Of a stretch of DNA of 64,000 nt, positions 24,778 to 33,284 are shown in pieces. The number at the start of each line of letters is the position of its first letter. Positions within the stretch are counted from its first letter, which is position 1. The position numbers and the translations under genes were made by a program. The stretch covers positions 1,223,777 through 1,287,776 of the forward strand of contig NZ_CP019335.1 in the NCBI RefSeq assembly GCF_002813915.1, written 5' to 3'. Under the pieces are notes generated by a model. The model was not told where the DNA came from and did no database searches. It saw only the letters and a list, made by a program, of their open reading frames with translations. Origin of the DNA: Tenacibaculum sp. SZ-18 (GTDB lineage: Bacteria > Bacteroidota > Bacteroidia > Flavobacteriales > Flavobacteriaceae).

Positions 24778-25469
24778 AAGATAAAATTACAATTTAATTG
24801 TATTGTACGAAGTTAGGAATTTTTAAAATAATCTTAAAGTCAAAAAGAAAACTTGCTAATTTTTTATGATGACTTTTACTTCTAGAGATTACTTTTTTAT
24901 TTTTCAATTACTTTATCTAATAATATATTCTACGTTATGATGTTATTTTCAAAAGTGTAAACCCGCTAAACCATAAACATTATGAATTCAAAAAAAAGGC
25001 TTAAATGATATTTGTTGTTCGTCTCTTAGTAATTGCCCACCAAATTAAAGCGAATTAAAATTTTGATATTGTCAGGAAAAGCTCTTTGCAAGAACTCAAA
25101 GAGTTATTAAAATCTTATTCTATCTTGATAGATATCCAAATGATGATTGTTATAACTCACTTACTTTGGCTTGCTGTTAAATTAATGTGTAAGTTTTTAA
25201 GCATATTGTTCAAAAAGTATATAATATAAATGTTAATAATGGTTATGGAATTGCTTTTATGGCTTCAACGATGAAGAAATATTGGATTGGTATATGCAAA
25301 TAGCAAAATTGCATGACACTATGTAATAGTATTTAATTCATATGAATTAGTTGTGTTTATGACAGAATTTGGAGCAAAATTTGACTTCAATAATAATAGA
25401 AAAAATACAGCAAAAATTATGCTAATTTAAATAGTAAAAAAATACGAACCTTAATTAAAGTCTAAAATT
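24778..25469. other. Decayed coding DNA, no gene assignable
   Basis: About 690 bases in which short protein-like stretches appear in shifting frames: RVIKILFYLDRYPNDDCYNS (near 25100-25160), YGFNDEEILDWYMQIAKLHD (near 25257-25316) and ELVVFMTEFGAKFDF (near 25345-25390), each ended by stops or frame changes. This is how a degraded gene looks, but I cannot name the family. No start codon, terminator or repeat is convincing. Confidence 0.45.
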
Positions 25470-26214
25470 ATGGTTAAAAAGTTCATACTCATTTTCATGA
25501 GTTCTTCTTTATCAGGACAAGTATTTTCAATAGGAATCTAAATCTTAAAAGATAATTTAAATATCAATTTTGAAATTGAAGATACTAAAACCAAATTAAC
25601 ATTAAACGATCCATTAAGTACATAGTTTGTAGTTGGACTTGACAATAGGGCAAAAAATATATTTTGTAGTGTTGATTTCTTAAGGATAAATGATTCTACG
25701 ATTACCGATGCAACAATAGTTAAAAAATAGTTGGTTATGGAATCTTTAAGTCTATATTAGAATTTAATTTCAAAAACTGTTTTCGGTAAATTTAGAATTA
25801 AAGTATTGAAAAGACTCAATAATTATGGAGATGCTAATGATTTTATTTTTAGTATTTCTGATCGTAGTATTAATGTTATTTGGGTATTTGGAAGTTCAAT
25901 TATCATGATTGCAGTAGAGGTAAAAATCGAAATGCAACTTCATTAAGAGTAACTTTAAATAATAAAAAGTTTAAGACGTCAGATATTGAAGTATGCCCAA
26001 ATCGATATTTAAATAATGTAAATATTCAGTTATCAACTTCTGTTAAAATTGCGGAATTAATATGCTATGAATTCACTGGAAGATTGGTAAGAATAAAACA
26101 AGGGAGTTTATTCAGTGAAATTAATTTTAATACTGATGAAAAAGAAAGCAGGATATACTCATTAAGGTGAGTTCTGAAAATAAAACTGGTAGCAAGATGA
26201 TTGTTCTTAAATAG
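25470..26214 (+). pseudogene. Decayed secreted protein with T9SS C-terminal sorting domain
   Basis: ATG 25470 begins a signal-peptide-like stretch (MVKKFILIFMSSSLSGQVFS). In the same frame four stops interrupt a recognisable body (NLNINFEIEDTKTKLTLND, FVVGLDNRAKNIF). After a frame change the segment 25880-26160 encodes DIEVCPNRYLNNVNIQLS and ICYEFTGRLVRIKQGS, the pattern of the Por secretion-type C-terminal domain (normally a YPNP motif, here mutated to CPNR). A last frame change near 26160 restores the usual end GSKMIVLK with TAG at 26212-26214. It was a T9SS cargo protein; it is now dead. Confidence 0.8.
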
Positions 26215-26300
26215 TGTAAAAAAATCCTTACTCAATAACCGATTGTCTCAAGGTAATCGGTTTTTTGTTGTATGTTTGTTTTGCTTCAAAAAAATCTAAA

Positions 26301-27476
26301 ATGAACTATATTTTATTCGATGGAGATGTAAGAGCATCTCTTTTACCATTTACCTTTACACGACCTGTAGCCGATATTAGAGTTGGAATTTTGACGATTA
26401 GAGAAAAATGGGAAAAGTACCTTGGTTTAACTACAACAACAATTACCGAAGAATATTTGGAAGAAAAGTTTCCTATGGTTGAAATGGAAGAGAATGTTAT
26501 GCTTAATGCTTCGTTTTTACCAACACCAGAATTAGTGGAAAGGATAAAAAAATTAAAACAAAATGAAGCAATTTTTAAAGGAGAAGATGTCATTGCTTTT
26601 TATACAACTCAAGATCAGGATGAAGTAGATTTTGATTCTTATTCTCAAATTGAATTTGAAGAAGATATTGTTCAAATTAAAAATACGTGGGATATTTTTT
26701 CAAAAAATGATCTTGCTATTCGTCAAGATTTTAATTTATTAACAGAAGGTAGAGAATCACAACTAATTCCAGAAACAGTTAACTGTGTTGGAAGAGAGCA
26801 AATATTTATAGAAGAAGGTGCTAAATTGACTTTTGCAACTTTAAATGCAACAACAGGTCCAATTTATATTGGTAAAAATGCGGAAATAATGGAAGGTGTT
26901 GTTGTGCGTGGAGCACTTGCTATGTGTGACAATTCAGTTTTGAAGCTCGGAGCGAAAATTTATGGAGCAACAACTTTAGGTCCATATTGTAAAGTTGGAG
27001 GAGAAGTAAATAATTCAGTCCTTTTTGGATACTCCAATAAAGGTCACGATGGCTTTTTGGGAAATTCTGTGTTAGGTGAATGGTGTAATCTCGGTGCGGA
27101 CACTAATAATTCAAATCTTAAAAATAATTATGCAGAAGTAAGACTATGGAATTATGAAACTGGAAGGTTTGCTAAAACGGGATTACAGTTTTGTGGTTTA
27201 ATGATGGGAGATCATTCGAAATGTGGAATTAATACGATGTTTAATACAGGAACAGTAATAGGAGTTTCATCTAATATTTTTGGAAGTGGATTTCCTAGAA
27301 ACTTTGTTCCATCATTTAGTTGGGGCGGAGCATCTGGGTTCACAGAATATAAAATGAATAAAGTAAATGAAGTTGCTGAGGTAGTTATGAAAAGAAGAAA
27401 TATAGAGTATGATGAAATAGAGCAAAAAATATTATCTGCTGTTTTTCAAAAGACTCAACAGTATAGAGTATTCTAA
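26301..27476 (+). CDS. GlmU-like protein (sugar nucleotidyltransferase fold with left-handed beta-helix)
   Basis: A 391-residue cytoplasmic protein. The N-terminus MNYILFDGDVRASLLPFTFT and RPVADIRVGILTIREKW replaces the canonical LAAGxGTRM loop of GlmU, so nucleotidyl transfer is doubtful. From about residue 185 it is a hexapeptide-repeat left-handed beta-helix (GPIYIGKNAEIMEGVVVRG, GAKIYGATTLGPYCKVGG). The family occurs widely in Bacteroidetes as GlmU family protein, role not settled. I use ATG 26301, which starts at the conserved N-terminus. It follows pseudogene DNA and is intact. Confidence 0.88.
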   Translation: MNYILFDGDVRASLLPFTFTRPVADIRVGILTIREKWEKYLGLTTTTITEEYLEEKFPMVEMEENVMLNASFLPTPELVERIKKLKQNEAIFKGEDVIAFYTTQDQDEVDFDSYSQIEFEEDIVQIKNTWDIFSKNDLAIRQDFNLLTEGRESQLIPETVNCVGREQIFIEEGAKLTFATLNATTGPIYIGKNAEIMEGVVVRGALAMCDNSVLKLGAKIYGATTLGPYCKVGGEVNNSVLFGYSNKGHDGFLGNSVLGEWCNLGADTNNSNLKNNYAEVRLWNYETGRFAKTGLQFCGLMMGDHSKCGINTMFNTGTVIGVSSNIFGSGFPRNFVPSFSWGGASGFTEYKMNKVNEVAEVVMKRRNIEYDEIEQKILSAVFQKTQQYRVF

Positions 27477-27566
27477 ATATATAGGCTTGAATACCTTATT
27501 AATATGTTGTTAATATTTGAAAAGTAAATCATTTTTTTTGAATCATTTCATTTTGAAAAAAATGTA

Positions 27567-27574
27567 TATTTTTG
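27567..27574 (+). promoter_or_regulatory. Candidate Bacteroidetes -7 promoter element
   Basis: TATTTTTG matches the TAnnTTTG consensus of the Bacteroidetes primary sigma factor, 34 bases before the start codon of the lipoprotein gene at 27609. A -33 TTTG at the ideal distance is not evident. Confidence 0.35.
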
Positions 27575-27608
27575 AACTCTAATAATTTTAACGGAAAAAA
27601 AATTGTTT

Positions 27609-28349
27609 ATGAAAAAATATTTCTACTTAATACTTAGCGTATTAATAGTTTCGTGCTATACATTGCCGCAAAAAACTAAATTTTATCAAGCTTATAATTC
27701 AGTTGATCTAGGAGTTATTGGAGAACAAAAGAAAACTGTAAGAAAAAATGGTTTCGAAGTTTCTGGTATACCCACTTATTTAACTCCGATTAAGCTGGAT
27801 TTTTCTGCGAAAAGTTTCGATAAACAAAACTTCAAGAGTTACAACAACTTTTTAAAAACTACTACGAAAAAACAAATAGTTAATTTCGTTGATTCTTTAG
27901 AGTTTAAGCCCAAATATTTTGAGTTTAAAATCAATGATAAAATTAGTGTTGTAGATCAAATAGAGGAAAAACAATATAATACTAAGGTTAAAAGGTATTT
28001 GTATTACAATCCTGAACTTACATTAATTACACAGATAAAATTTGTAGCTAATACTAAAATAGTAGAGCAATTAAAACAAGGAGAAGCATTTTACTTACAA
28101 ACAAAAGATAATAATCAATCACATATTTTGGTGTATAAAAAAGGTAAGGTGATTCAAGATATAAATACCTCTGAACTTCAAGTTTTTCAATATGATGTAG
28201 CTTCTTTTTGTTGGAATGTTGATGAATTGAGGGGTACAGACATTGTTGGATTAGTTGAAGAAGGAGAGTTGTGTCTAAATAAGAGTGTCAGAAACCCAAT
28301 TGAAGAATTAGAAAAACGAAAAAAAGCAAGAATAGAATTCGATTATTAA
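27609..28349 (+). CDS. Hypothetical lipoprotein
   Basis: A 246-residue protein. MKKYFYLILSVLIVSC is a lipoprotein signal with Cys16 as the acylation site. The mature part is a mixed alpha/beta protein with no known motif; notable stretches are TYLTPIKLDFSAKSFDKQNF and VASFCWNVDELRGTDIVGL, and the C-terminus is strongly charged (EELEKRKKARIEFDY). Start at ATG 27609, since the two codons before it are not a better start. It lies between the GlmU-like gene and RHS debris; no functional link is visible. Confidence 0.65.
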   Translation: MKKYFYLILSVLIVSCYTLPQKTKFYQAYNSVDLGVIGEQKKTVRKNGFEVSGIPTYLTPIKLDFSAKSFDKQNFKSYNNFLKTTTKKQIVNFVDSLEFKPKYFEFKINDKISVVDQIEEKQYNTKVKRYLYYNPELTLITQIKFVANTKIVEQLKQGEAFYLQTKDNNQSHILVYKKGKVIQDINTSELQVFQYDVASFCWNVDELRGTDIVGLVEEGELCLNKSVRNPIEELEKRKKARIEFDY

Positions 28350-28474
28350 GATTTTTCAAAAAGAATAATTAAGTTAACTGAATTTAGTTAAACTCAGGTA
28401 GTTTTTTGTTGTAATTCTCGATGATTGTAACATTCGGTATTTTGCTTTGTAATTTCCATGATAAAATCAGGTAA

Positions 28475-29422
28475 AAATTAATTAAATCAAGGCAACAGTT
28501 TTCACATAAGCCAGTTACTTTTAATATTACACCAGTGTCAAGTACTAATAGAGTTACCGTAGAGATAAGTGGGATATTAAGTTCTGGTGAACAAGTAAAG
28601 TTTTATTTAGATAATGAACAAGTAGCTATACTTACCGAACCAAATGTAGCCATTTATTATGATGATAAAGGTCAGCGAATAAAGAAAGAATCTAATATTG
28701 CAGGAACGTATACCAAACCAACGTATTATGTACGTGATGCTTCTGGTAATCCAATGGCTATTGTTACACCAGAAGTAGGACAAACAATAGAAGATGCAGA
28801 TGTTGAGCATCCTATTTATGGAAAGAGTAGATTAGGTATTTATAATAAAAACTCGGCAACAAGTGTTTACCAGTTAACAGATCATTTAGGAAATGTACGT
28901 GCGGTAATTGCTAAGCAAGGAACAAGCGCAATGGCATTAACAAGTACTACCGATTATTATACATTTGGTATGCCAATGCCTGGTAGAATAACTCAGGATG
29001 GAGAAGTTTATCGCTACGGTTACCAAGGACAAGAAGTTGACCAAGAAACTGAGAAAGAGGCCTTTCAATTAGGTTTATGGGATGCGAGAATTGGTAGATG
29101 GTTGACGACTGACCCAAAACATGAATTTGCCTCACTGTATTTGGGAATGGCAAATAATCCGTTAAATAAAATTGATCCTGATGGAGGAAGTACTGATGAT
29201 TGGGTTAGAAAAGATGGGAGTAATCGTTTTTATTATGATCTAAGTATTAACTCTGAAAAAGATGCTGTTTCTAAAGGACTTATATATGGAGGAAAAACAT
29301 TAGCTGAAGCTACTAAAAATTATATAAATCAATTTAATCCATTGAGTAGATTATTAGGATTTGCGAATTATACTGTGGATATGTCAGATTATTTTAAAAC
29401 ACATTATAGTCCTTTGATATAG
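28475..29422 (+). CDS. Orphan RHS-repeat core fragment, 5'-truncated, stopped by an amber codon
   Basis: The frame is open from 28475; the first possible start is GTG 28535 (295 residues). It encodes the end of an RHS/YD-repeat protein: YYDDKGQRIKKES, YQLTDHLGNVRAV, YRYGYQGQEVDQETEKEAFQ, and the RHS-associated core boundary RWLTTDPKHEFASLYLGM followed by NNPLNKIDPDGG, after which the variable tip begins. The long N-terminal part normally needed for a toxin shell (over a thousand residues) is absent, and there is no signal peptide. The frame ends at TAG 29420-29422, but the same frame continues open to 29866. It is best read as a displaced, broken 3' cassette of an RHS toxin. Confidence 0.8.
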   Translation, partial: KLIKSRQQFSHKPVTFNITPVSSTNRVTVEISGILSSGEQVKFYLDNEQVAILTEPNVAIYYDDKGQRIKKESNIAGTYTKPTYYVRDASGNPMAIVTPEVGQTIEDADVEHPIYGKSRLGIYNKNSATSVYQLTDHLGNVRAVIAKQGTSAMALTSTTDYYTFGMPMPGRITQDGEVYRYGYQGQEVDQETEKEAFQLGLWDARIGRWLTTDPKHEFASLYLGMANNPLNKIDPDGGSTDDWVRKDGSNRFYYDLSINSEKDAVSKGLIYGGKTLAEATKNYINQFNPLSRLLGFANYTVDMSDYFKTHYSPLI

Positions 29423-29866
29423 AATCTTTTGAAATCCTCAAGAGCAGATATGCTAGAAAGAGAGTATGGCGAAGGAAGTTCATACCCTCATTTTAAAGCA
29501 GTATCTTTTGCTGATTTGGAATTCCTAGGAGGAGATTGGGAAGATACAATAATGATATCGGGTGTAGAGTTTGAGGTTACATTATCGGTTACTTTAACTA
29601 TATCAGATGAAAGATATATAAATCATCTGAGGCCAAGGTTGAATGGTAGAGAAGGATTTACTGGAGACAGTGCCTTATATGCAGATCAAGGAAAATCAAG
29701 AAGAGGTTTTAATTTTACTAATTACGATAGAAAAGAGATAGGGGTTTTGTGGATAACTTTTAAAACTAATAAAGATTTTCATTTTGCAGAAGATTACATT
29801 AATGGTAGAAATGAGAACACTATATTACAAGAGTATTTTAAAGGACAAGAAAAACTTAAAAACTAA
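29423..29866 (+). pseudogene. Remainder of the RHS variable tip, in frame after the amber codon
   Basis: Directly after TAG 29420-29422 the same frame continues for 147 codons. It encodes a polar, compact domain (LEREYGEGSSYPHFKAVSFA, FEVTLSVTLTISDERYINHL, HFAEDYINGRNENTILQEYF). Read together with the tip residues before the stop (DDWVRKDGSNRFYYDLS onward) it would form a C-terminal domain of about 210 residues, the size of an RHS toxin. I recognise no toxin family. A TTG at 29429 could restart translation, so a separate short product cannot be excluded. Confidence 0.6.
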
Positions 29867-29868
29867 TA

Positions 29869-30627
29869 ATGGGAAGAAAATTTTTTTTATTTAGTTTAAT
29901 AGTGATTGTTATCTTTTTTTATTTTGATTTTAAAAGTAAAAAAGATTTTGTTGAAAGACTAAAACGAGAGAATAAAGAATTTACTTACATGTTAACAGGA
30001 GAAATTATAAATAAAGCAGATTTTTTTCCTAAAAATAAAAGTGATATTATTCCATTATTAAAATACATTAATAAAACAACTGAGAATCATTTTAATTATG
30101 ATATAAACGTAACATATGATCAATTTGAAAAAACTACTAAAGTATCCATAAATAGGAATAATTCTAAAAATTTAATTTCTTTAAAAGAAATCAAAGATTT
30201 TGGTATTAAGGAATATTTAAAAATGTGGAATTCAAATATTGTAATTTATCAGTTATTTCAAAATAAATGGGGATACGATATATGTGGTTTGAAAAAATAT
30301 AGTGATTTAAAAGACAGAAAGAAACTATCACAATATAGTGATTTGTTTAAGTTATATTATAAAAACGAAAAGGTATCTATTGATTTAATAGCAAAATTTA
30401 AGATTTTAATAGAGTCATTTCAAAAAAGTATAACAAATAATGGCAATTATTTAGATAATGATAAAATCATTTTTTTAAGATTAAAAAACGGTAAAATTTC
30501 CATTGTTTGTGATAATAATTTATCCTCTGATAGGGGTATTTTTATAGTTAATAAGGCTAATAGATTCTTCGAAGAACAGACTTATGATTATTTTGATTAT
30601 GCGGTTTTTCCAATAATAACTAAATAG
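29869..30627 (+). CDS. Probable immunity protein of the RHS tip
   Basis: A 252-residue protein starting two bases after the RHS tip. It has one N-terminal membrane helix (KFFLFSLIVIVIFFYFDF) and a Lys/Asn/Ile-rich soluble part (NKTTENHFNYDINVTYDQF; IVIYQLFQNKWGYDICGLKK; RGIFIVNKANRFFEEQTYDY). No family is recognised. Immunity function is inferred only from its position immediately after an RHS C-terminus and its very AT-rich, accessory-type composition. The frame is intact while the toxin frame is interrupted, as seen when immunity outlives its toxin. Confidence 0.55.
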   Translation: MGRKFFLFSLIVIVIFFYFDFKSKKDFVERLKRENKEFTYMLTGEIINKADFFPKNKSDIIPLLKYINKTTENHFNYDINVTYDQFEKTTKVSINRNNSKNLISLKEIKDFGIKEYLKMWNSNIVIYQLFQNKWGYDICGLKKYSDLKDRKKLSQYSDLFKLYYKNEKVSIDLIAKFKILIESFQKSITNNGNYLDNDKIIFLRLKNGKISIVCDNNLSSDRGIFIVNKANRFFEEQTYDYFDYAVFPIITK

Positions 30628-30712
30628 CCACCCGCTCGCGCTCGAACAAATAAAAGCAACGGCTAGTGCTCGATTGTATCGAGTACCGTATCAGCTTAGC
30701 AAAACAGTATAA
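30626..30712 (+). other. GC-rich segment after the RHS locus with a short coding-like frame and a hairpin
   Basis: Immediately at the stop of the immunity gene the composition becomes GC-rich. One frame is open for 28 codons to TAA 30710-30712 and reads SHPLALEQIKATASARLYRV. The segment includes a hairpin (CTCGAT at 30669-30674 with ATCGAG at 30678-30683, loop TGT). It may be the leftover end of another gene into which the cassette was placed. No start codon is present. Confidence 0.35.
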
Positions 30713-30863
30713 GTAGACGATCTTAATTTAAATAATTGAGGTAGTTTTTTTATTTTAGGGTTATAATGTTGAGATTGCTACACGATGTTTCGCTCCCGTT
30801 ATTAAGAGGTATGTGCCAAATTTGTTTTGGTAACTAGCCGAAGTAATCTCACTATCGATTTAC

Positions 30864-31518
30864 AGATTCCTTCACTGCATTCGCAATGACGTTAGTTTTT
30901 TCTTTATACCTTTTGCTCCCGTAATTACGAGGAGGAATCGACGAAGTAATTTTTTTTTTTGAGTTCAAGATATTAAGATTACTTCACTAGGTTAGCAATG
31001 ACGTTTCGTTCCCGTCATTACTAGGGATGAAATTACGAAGTAATCTTTTATTTTTTGAGTTCTAAATGTTGAGATTGCTTCACTGCATTCGCAATGACGT
31101 TGGGTTTTTCTTAACACCTTTTGTACCCGTCATTACGAGGAATGAAATGACGAAGTAATCTTTTTAATTTGAGCTCGAAATGTTGAGATTGCTTCACTGC
31201 ATTCGCAATGACGTTTTGTTCCCGTCATTACGAGGAATGAAATGACGAAGTAATCTTTTATTTTTTGAGTTCTAAATGTTGAGATTGCTTCACTGCATTC
31301 GCAATGACGTTTTGTTCTCGTCATTACGAGGAATGAAATAACGAAGTAATCTTTCTATTCTGAGTTCGAAATGTTAAGATTGCTTCACTACGTTCGCAAT
31401 GACGTTTTGTTACCGTCATTACGAGGGATGTGCCAAATTTGTTTTGATAACTAGCCGAAGTAATCCCACTATCGCTTTTACAGATTACTTCATTTCACTT
31501 CGTTTCATTTGCAATGAC
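30864..31518. repeat. Tandem array of imperfect hairpin (REP-like) repeats
   Basis: Seven copies of a right arm of the type AGATTGCTTCACTGCATTCG followed by CAATGAC lie at 30864-30890, 30976-31002, 31072-31098, 31186-31212, 31282-31308, 31377-31403 and 31482-31518. Left arms of the type GTCATTACGAGGAATGAAAT, ending in GAAGTAATCT, alternate with them. Each left arm is the approximate reverse complement of a right arm, so every unit can fold into a long imperfect hairpin. Unit spacing is 95-114 bases. Less exact copies begin before the array, near 30770. Short frames across it are translation artefacts of the repeat. Confidence 0.9.
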
Positions 31519-31566
31519 CTATAGTTTTTTTCATAGAATGTGAGTTTGATAATTACATAGAAACTA

Positions 31567-31600
31567 AAAAAACCGAAACTAGCATGTTTCGGTTTTTTTG
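31567..31600. terminator. Strong intrinsic terminator after the repeat array
   Basis: A 13-bp stem AAAAAACCGAAAC (31567-31579 with 31586-31598), 6-base loop, T run. No intact gene ends close by on either strand, so it may mark the former end of a lost gene or of a transcript crossing the array. Confidence 0.8.
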
Positions 31601-31954
31601 GTTTTGTAACCTTCCTTTTTCATTTATAGCAACTTCCCCATCAACTTTCCTTTAAAAGTAATTGATAATTGCATAATAGTAGTTTTTTCGTTGAATAAAA
31701 AATAACAATAATGATGCCGAAAAAGGTTTAAATTATATAATTGTTAAAATATTCGATTTTTATTAAAGAATAATTTAGTTATAATGTTAAAAATTTTTAT
31801 TAACATCCTTTACATTCTCTTTTTTTTGATAATCCTAGTTTTTAATACGAAATTCAAAATTTTTCTAAAACTTTTTCAGTATTTAAAAATAGATTCATAC
31901 ATTTAGAGTAATTAAATTTTATTATACCAAATAAAAATCTAAAAATTTATTATT
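31601..31954. other. Gap upstream of a double-glycine peptide gene
   Basis: About 350 very AT-rich bases with no gene. It must hold the promoter of the peptide gene at 31955; TACATTTA at 31898-31905 is one mismatch from the TAnnTTTG -7 element and about 50 bases from the ATG. Nothing else is seen. Confidence 0.4.
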
Positions 31955-32149
31955 ATGTTAAAAAACATTGAAAATTTAGGAAAGTCCCTTAGTAAAAAAG
32001 AACAAAAGCAAGTAGAAGGTGGTTTCGGAAACATACCTTGTAGAACAAACAGAGATTGCTGGAATGCTTATCCTTTCTTAGGACCTGGAGACGTTTCATG
32101 TAGAAATAGTTGGACAGGATGGGGAGGAAGAGTATGCATATTTAATTAA
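31955..32149 (+). CDS. Double-glycine-leader peptide with four cysteines
   Basis: A 64-residue peptide. The leader MLKNIENLGKSLSKKEQKQV ends in EGG at residues 21-23. The predicted mature part is about 41 residues with Cys at four positions (IPCRTNRDCWNAYPF, DVSCRNSWTGWGGRVCIFN) and a high content of Trp, Gly, Asn and Arg, suggesting a compact, disulfide-bonded, cationic and aromatic peptide, as in many bacteriocins. The leader is close to that of the peptide at 5925-6113 (NLGKxLSxKEQKxV), so both probably use one exporter, which is not in the window. It is followed by its own terminator. Confidence 0.8.
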   Translation: MLKNIENLGKSLSKKEQKQVEGGFGNIPCRTNRDCWNAYPFLGPGDVSCRNSWTGWGGRVCIFN

Positions 32150-32168
32150 TGGATAGTCCTCAAAATTT

Positions 32169-32198
32169 AAAAACCTCGCAATTTGCGAGGTTTTTTTA
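32169..32198 (+). terminator. Terminator of the peptide gene
   Basis: Stem AAAACCTCGCA (32169-32180 region) with TGCGAGGTTTT (32184-32194), 3-base loop and a T run. Nearly the same stem occurs at 32635-32659. Confidence 0.9.
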
Positions 32199-32224
32199 TA
32201 TAGTAGATAGTTTTAAACTTGATA

Positions 32225-32599
32225 CTAAAGATTTGGAATTACCAATTCTTGTCCTGGATGAATTAAATCTGCAGACTTTAAAATATTCGTGTTAGCCTCG
32301 AAAATTTCTTTATACTTCATTGCATCTCCATAATAGTGTTTTGCAATTTTTCCCAGAGTCTCTCCACTTTTTACAGTATGATTGGCAAAAATAGATGTAT
32401 CAGCAACAGTAATGTCAGCTACGATATCACTTGGATTTTCTCCTCCAATTTTTTTTATTTCATCCCATAAAAGATTTTTCTCATACTGATTCTTTGCAAT
32501 TCCTGAGACATGTAAAACTCCATTTTCTTCTTTTACATCTCCGTTTTGAATTTCTAATTGTTCACCTAGGTTTAAAACACTTTGATATTTTGATTTCAT
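32225..32599 (-). CDS. BON and LysM domain protein (Kbp/YgaU-like)
   Basis: A 124-residue protein without a signal peptide. Residues about 10-65 resemble a BON domain (VKEENGVLHVSGIAKNQYEK, DIVADITV) and residues about 74-122 are a LysM domain (HTVKSGETLGKIAKHYYGDA, NTNILKSADLIHPGQELVIP). This domain order and size match E. coli Kbp/YgaU, a small potassium-binding protein, although the ion-binding role has not been tested in Bacteroidetes to my knowledge. The gene stands alone on the minus strand. Confidence 0.85.
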   Translation of the reverse strand: MKSKYQSVLNLGEQLEIQNGDVKEENGVLHVSGIAKNQYEKNLLWDEIKKIGGENPSDIVADITVADTSIFANHTVKSGETLGKIAKHYYGDAMKYKEIFEANTNILKSADLIHPGQELVIPNL

Positions 32600-32631
32600 A
32601 TTGTAAAAATTTTATTTGTTTTAAATATATT

Positions 32632-32659
32632 AAAAAAACCTCGCAATTTGTGAGGTTTT
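32632..32659 (-). terminator. Terminator of the outer-membrane barrel gene
   Basis: Stem AAAACCTCGCA (32635-32645) with TGTGAGGTTTT (32649-32659), one G-T pair. On the minus strand it is followed by seven T. Confidence 0.85.
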
Positions 32660-32690
32660 CTTGTTTCTTCTTGGTTATTATTTTCGTTTT

Positions 32691-33284
32691 TTAGAATCGG
32701 TATACTAATGATAATCTTGCGAAGTTATTAGTTAATCCGAAAGAATAGCTTGATATTTTAGATTCTATTTCAACTGAATTTAAAGTTGATACACTCTTAC
32801 CAGTAGTATAGGTAAACCTTGGAAGTAGTTCTACACCAAAAGCTAAATTAGAATTAAAAACATAGTTTAAACCTATTACACCAGCAACTGAAGGGGAATA
32901 AGTGTTCCTATTAGTTTCAGAAATATCAGTGCTATTTTCACTTTCTTGGTTATAGTGATTATATTCAAATGCTAAATCAGCACCATAACGCAATTCAAGA
33001 TTTTTGGTAATCTCTTTTCTAAATTCTTTACCGATACTAATACTACCACCAATATTTGTTTGGTCTGTCTCAGAAGAATCGCTAGATGTATTAGTTTTTG
33101 CGGCATTCAAAGTTAAGATGTTAAATCGCCATAAATTTGTTGCTGTACCTGTTCTGTAAGTTAAACCAAAGGAGTTTAATGAAGAAAAGTCAATTCCAAC
33201 TTCTTGTCTTTTTCCTTCTCCTTGAGCAAATGTTGTACTAATTGTAGCACATAATAGCAATAAAGTTAATAGTGTTTTTTTCAT
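32691..33284 (-). CDS. Outer-membrane beta-barrel protein
   Basis: A 197-residue protein. A signal peptide (TLLTLLLLCATISTTFAQ) precedes alternating amphipathic strands (QEVGIDFSSLNSFGLTYRTG, LELRYGADLAFEYNHYNQ, GVIGLNYVFNSNLAFGVELL) and the chain ends in LSLVYRF, a C-terminal Phe as required for barrel insertion. About eight strands are predicted, like an OmpA/OmpW-sized barrel. No further function can be read. Intact, with its own terminator. Confidence 0.8.
   Translation of the reverse strand: MKKTLLTLLLLCATISTTFAQGEGKRQEVGIDFSSLNSFGLTYRTGTATNLWRFNILTLNAAKTNTSSDSSETDQTNIGGSISIGKEFRKEITKNLELRYGADLAFEYNHYNQESENSTDISETNRNTYSPSVAGVIGLNYVFNSNLAFGVELLPRFTYTTGKSVSTLNSVEIESKISSYSFGLTNNFARLSLVYRF

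Noticed and set aside
31133-31324. Minus-strand frame of 63 codons reading RHCECSEAISTFR twice
   Set aside because: It is a direct translation of the hairpin repeat array; this peptide is a well-known artefact of such repeats and the frame has no independent support.
30864-31518. Possible CRISPR array
   Set aside because: Repeat arms are conserved but the DNA between them is also repetitive, unit lengths vary from 95 to 114 bases, arms alternate in orientation and no cas gene is present.
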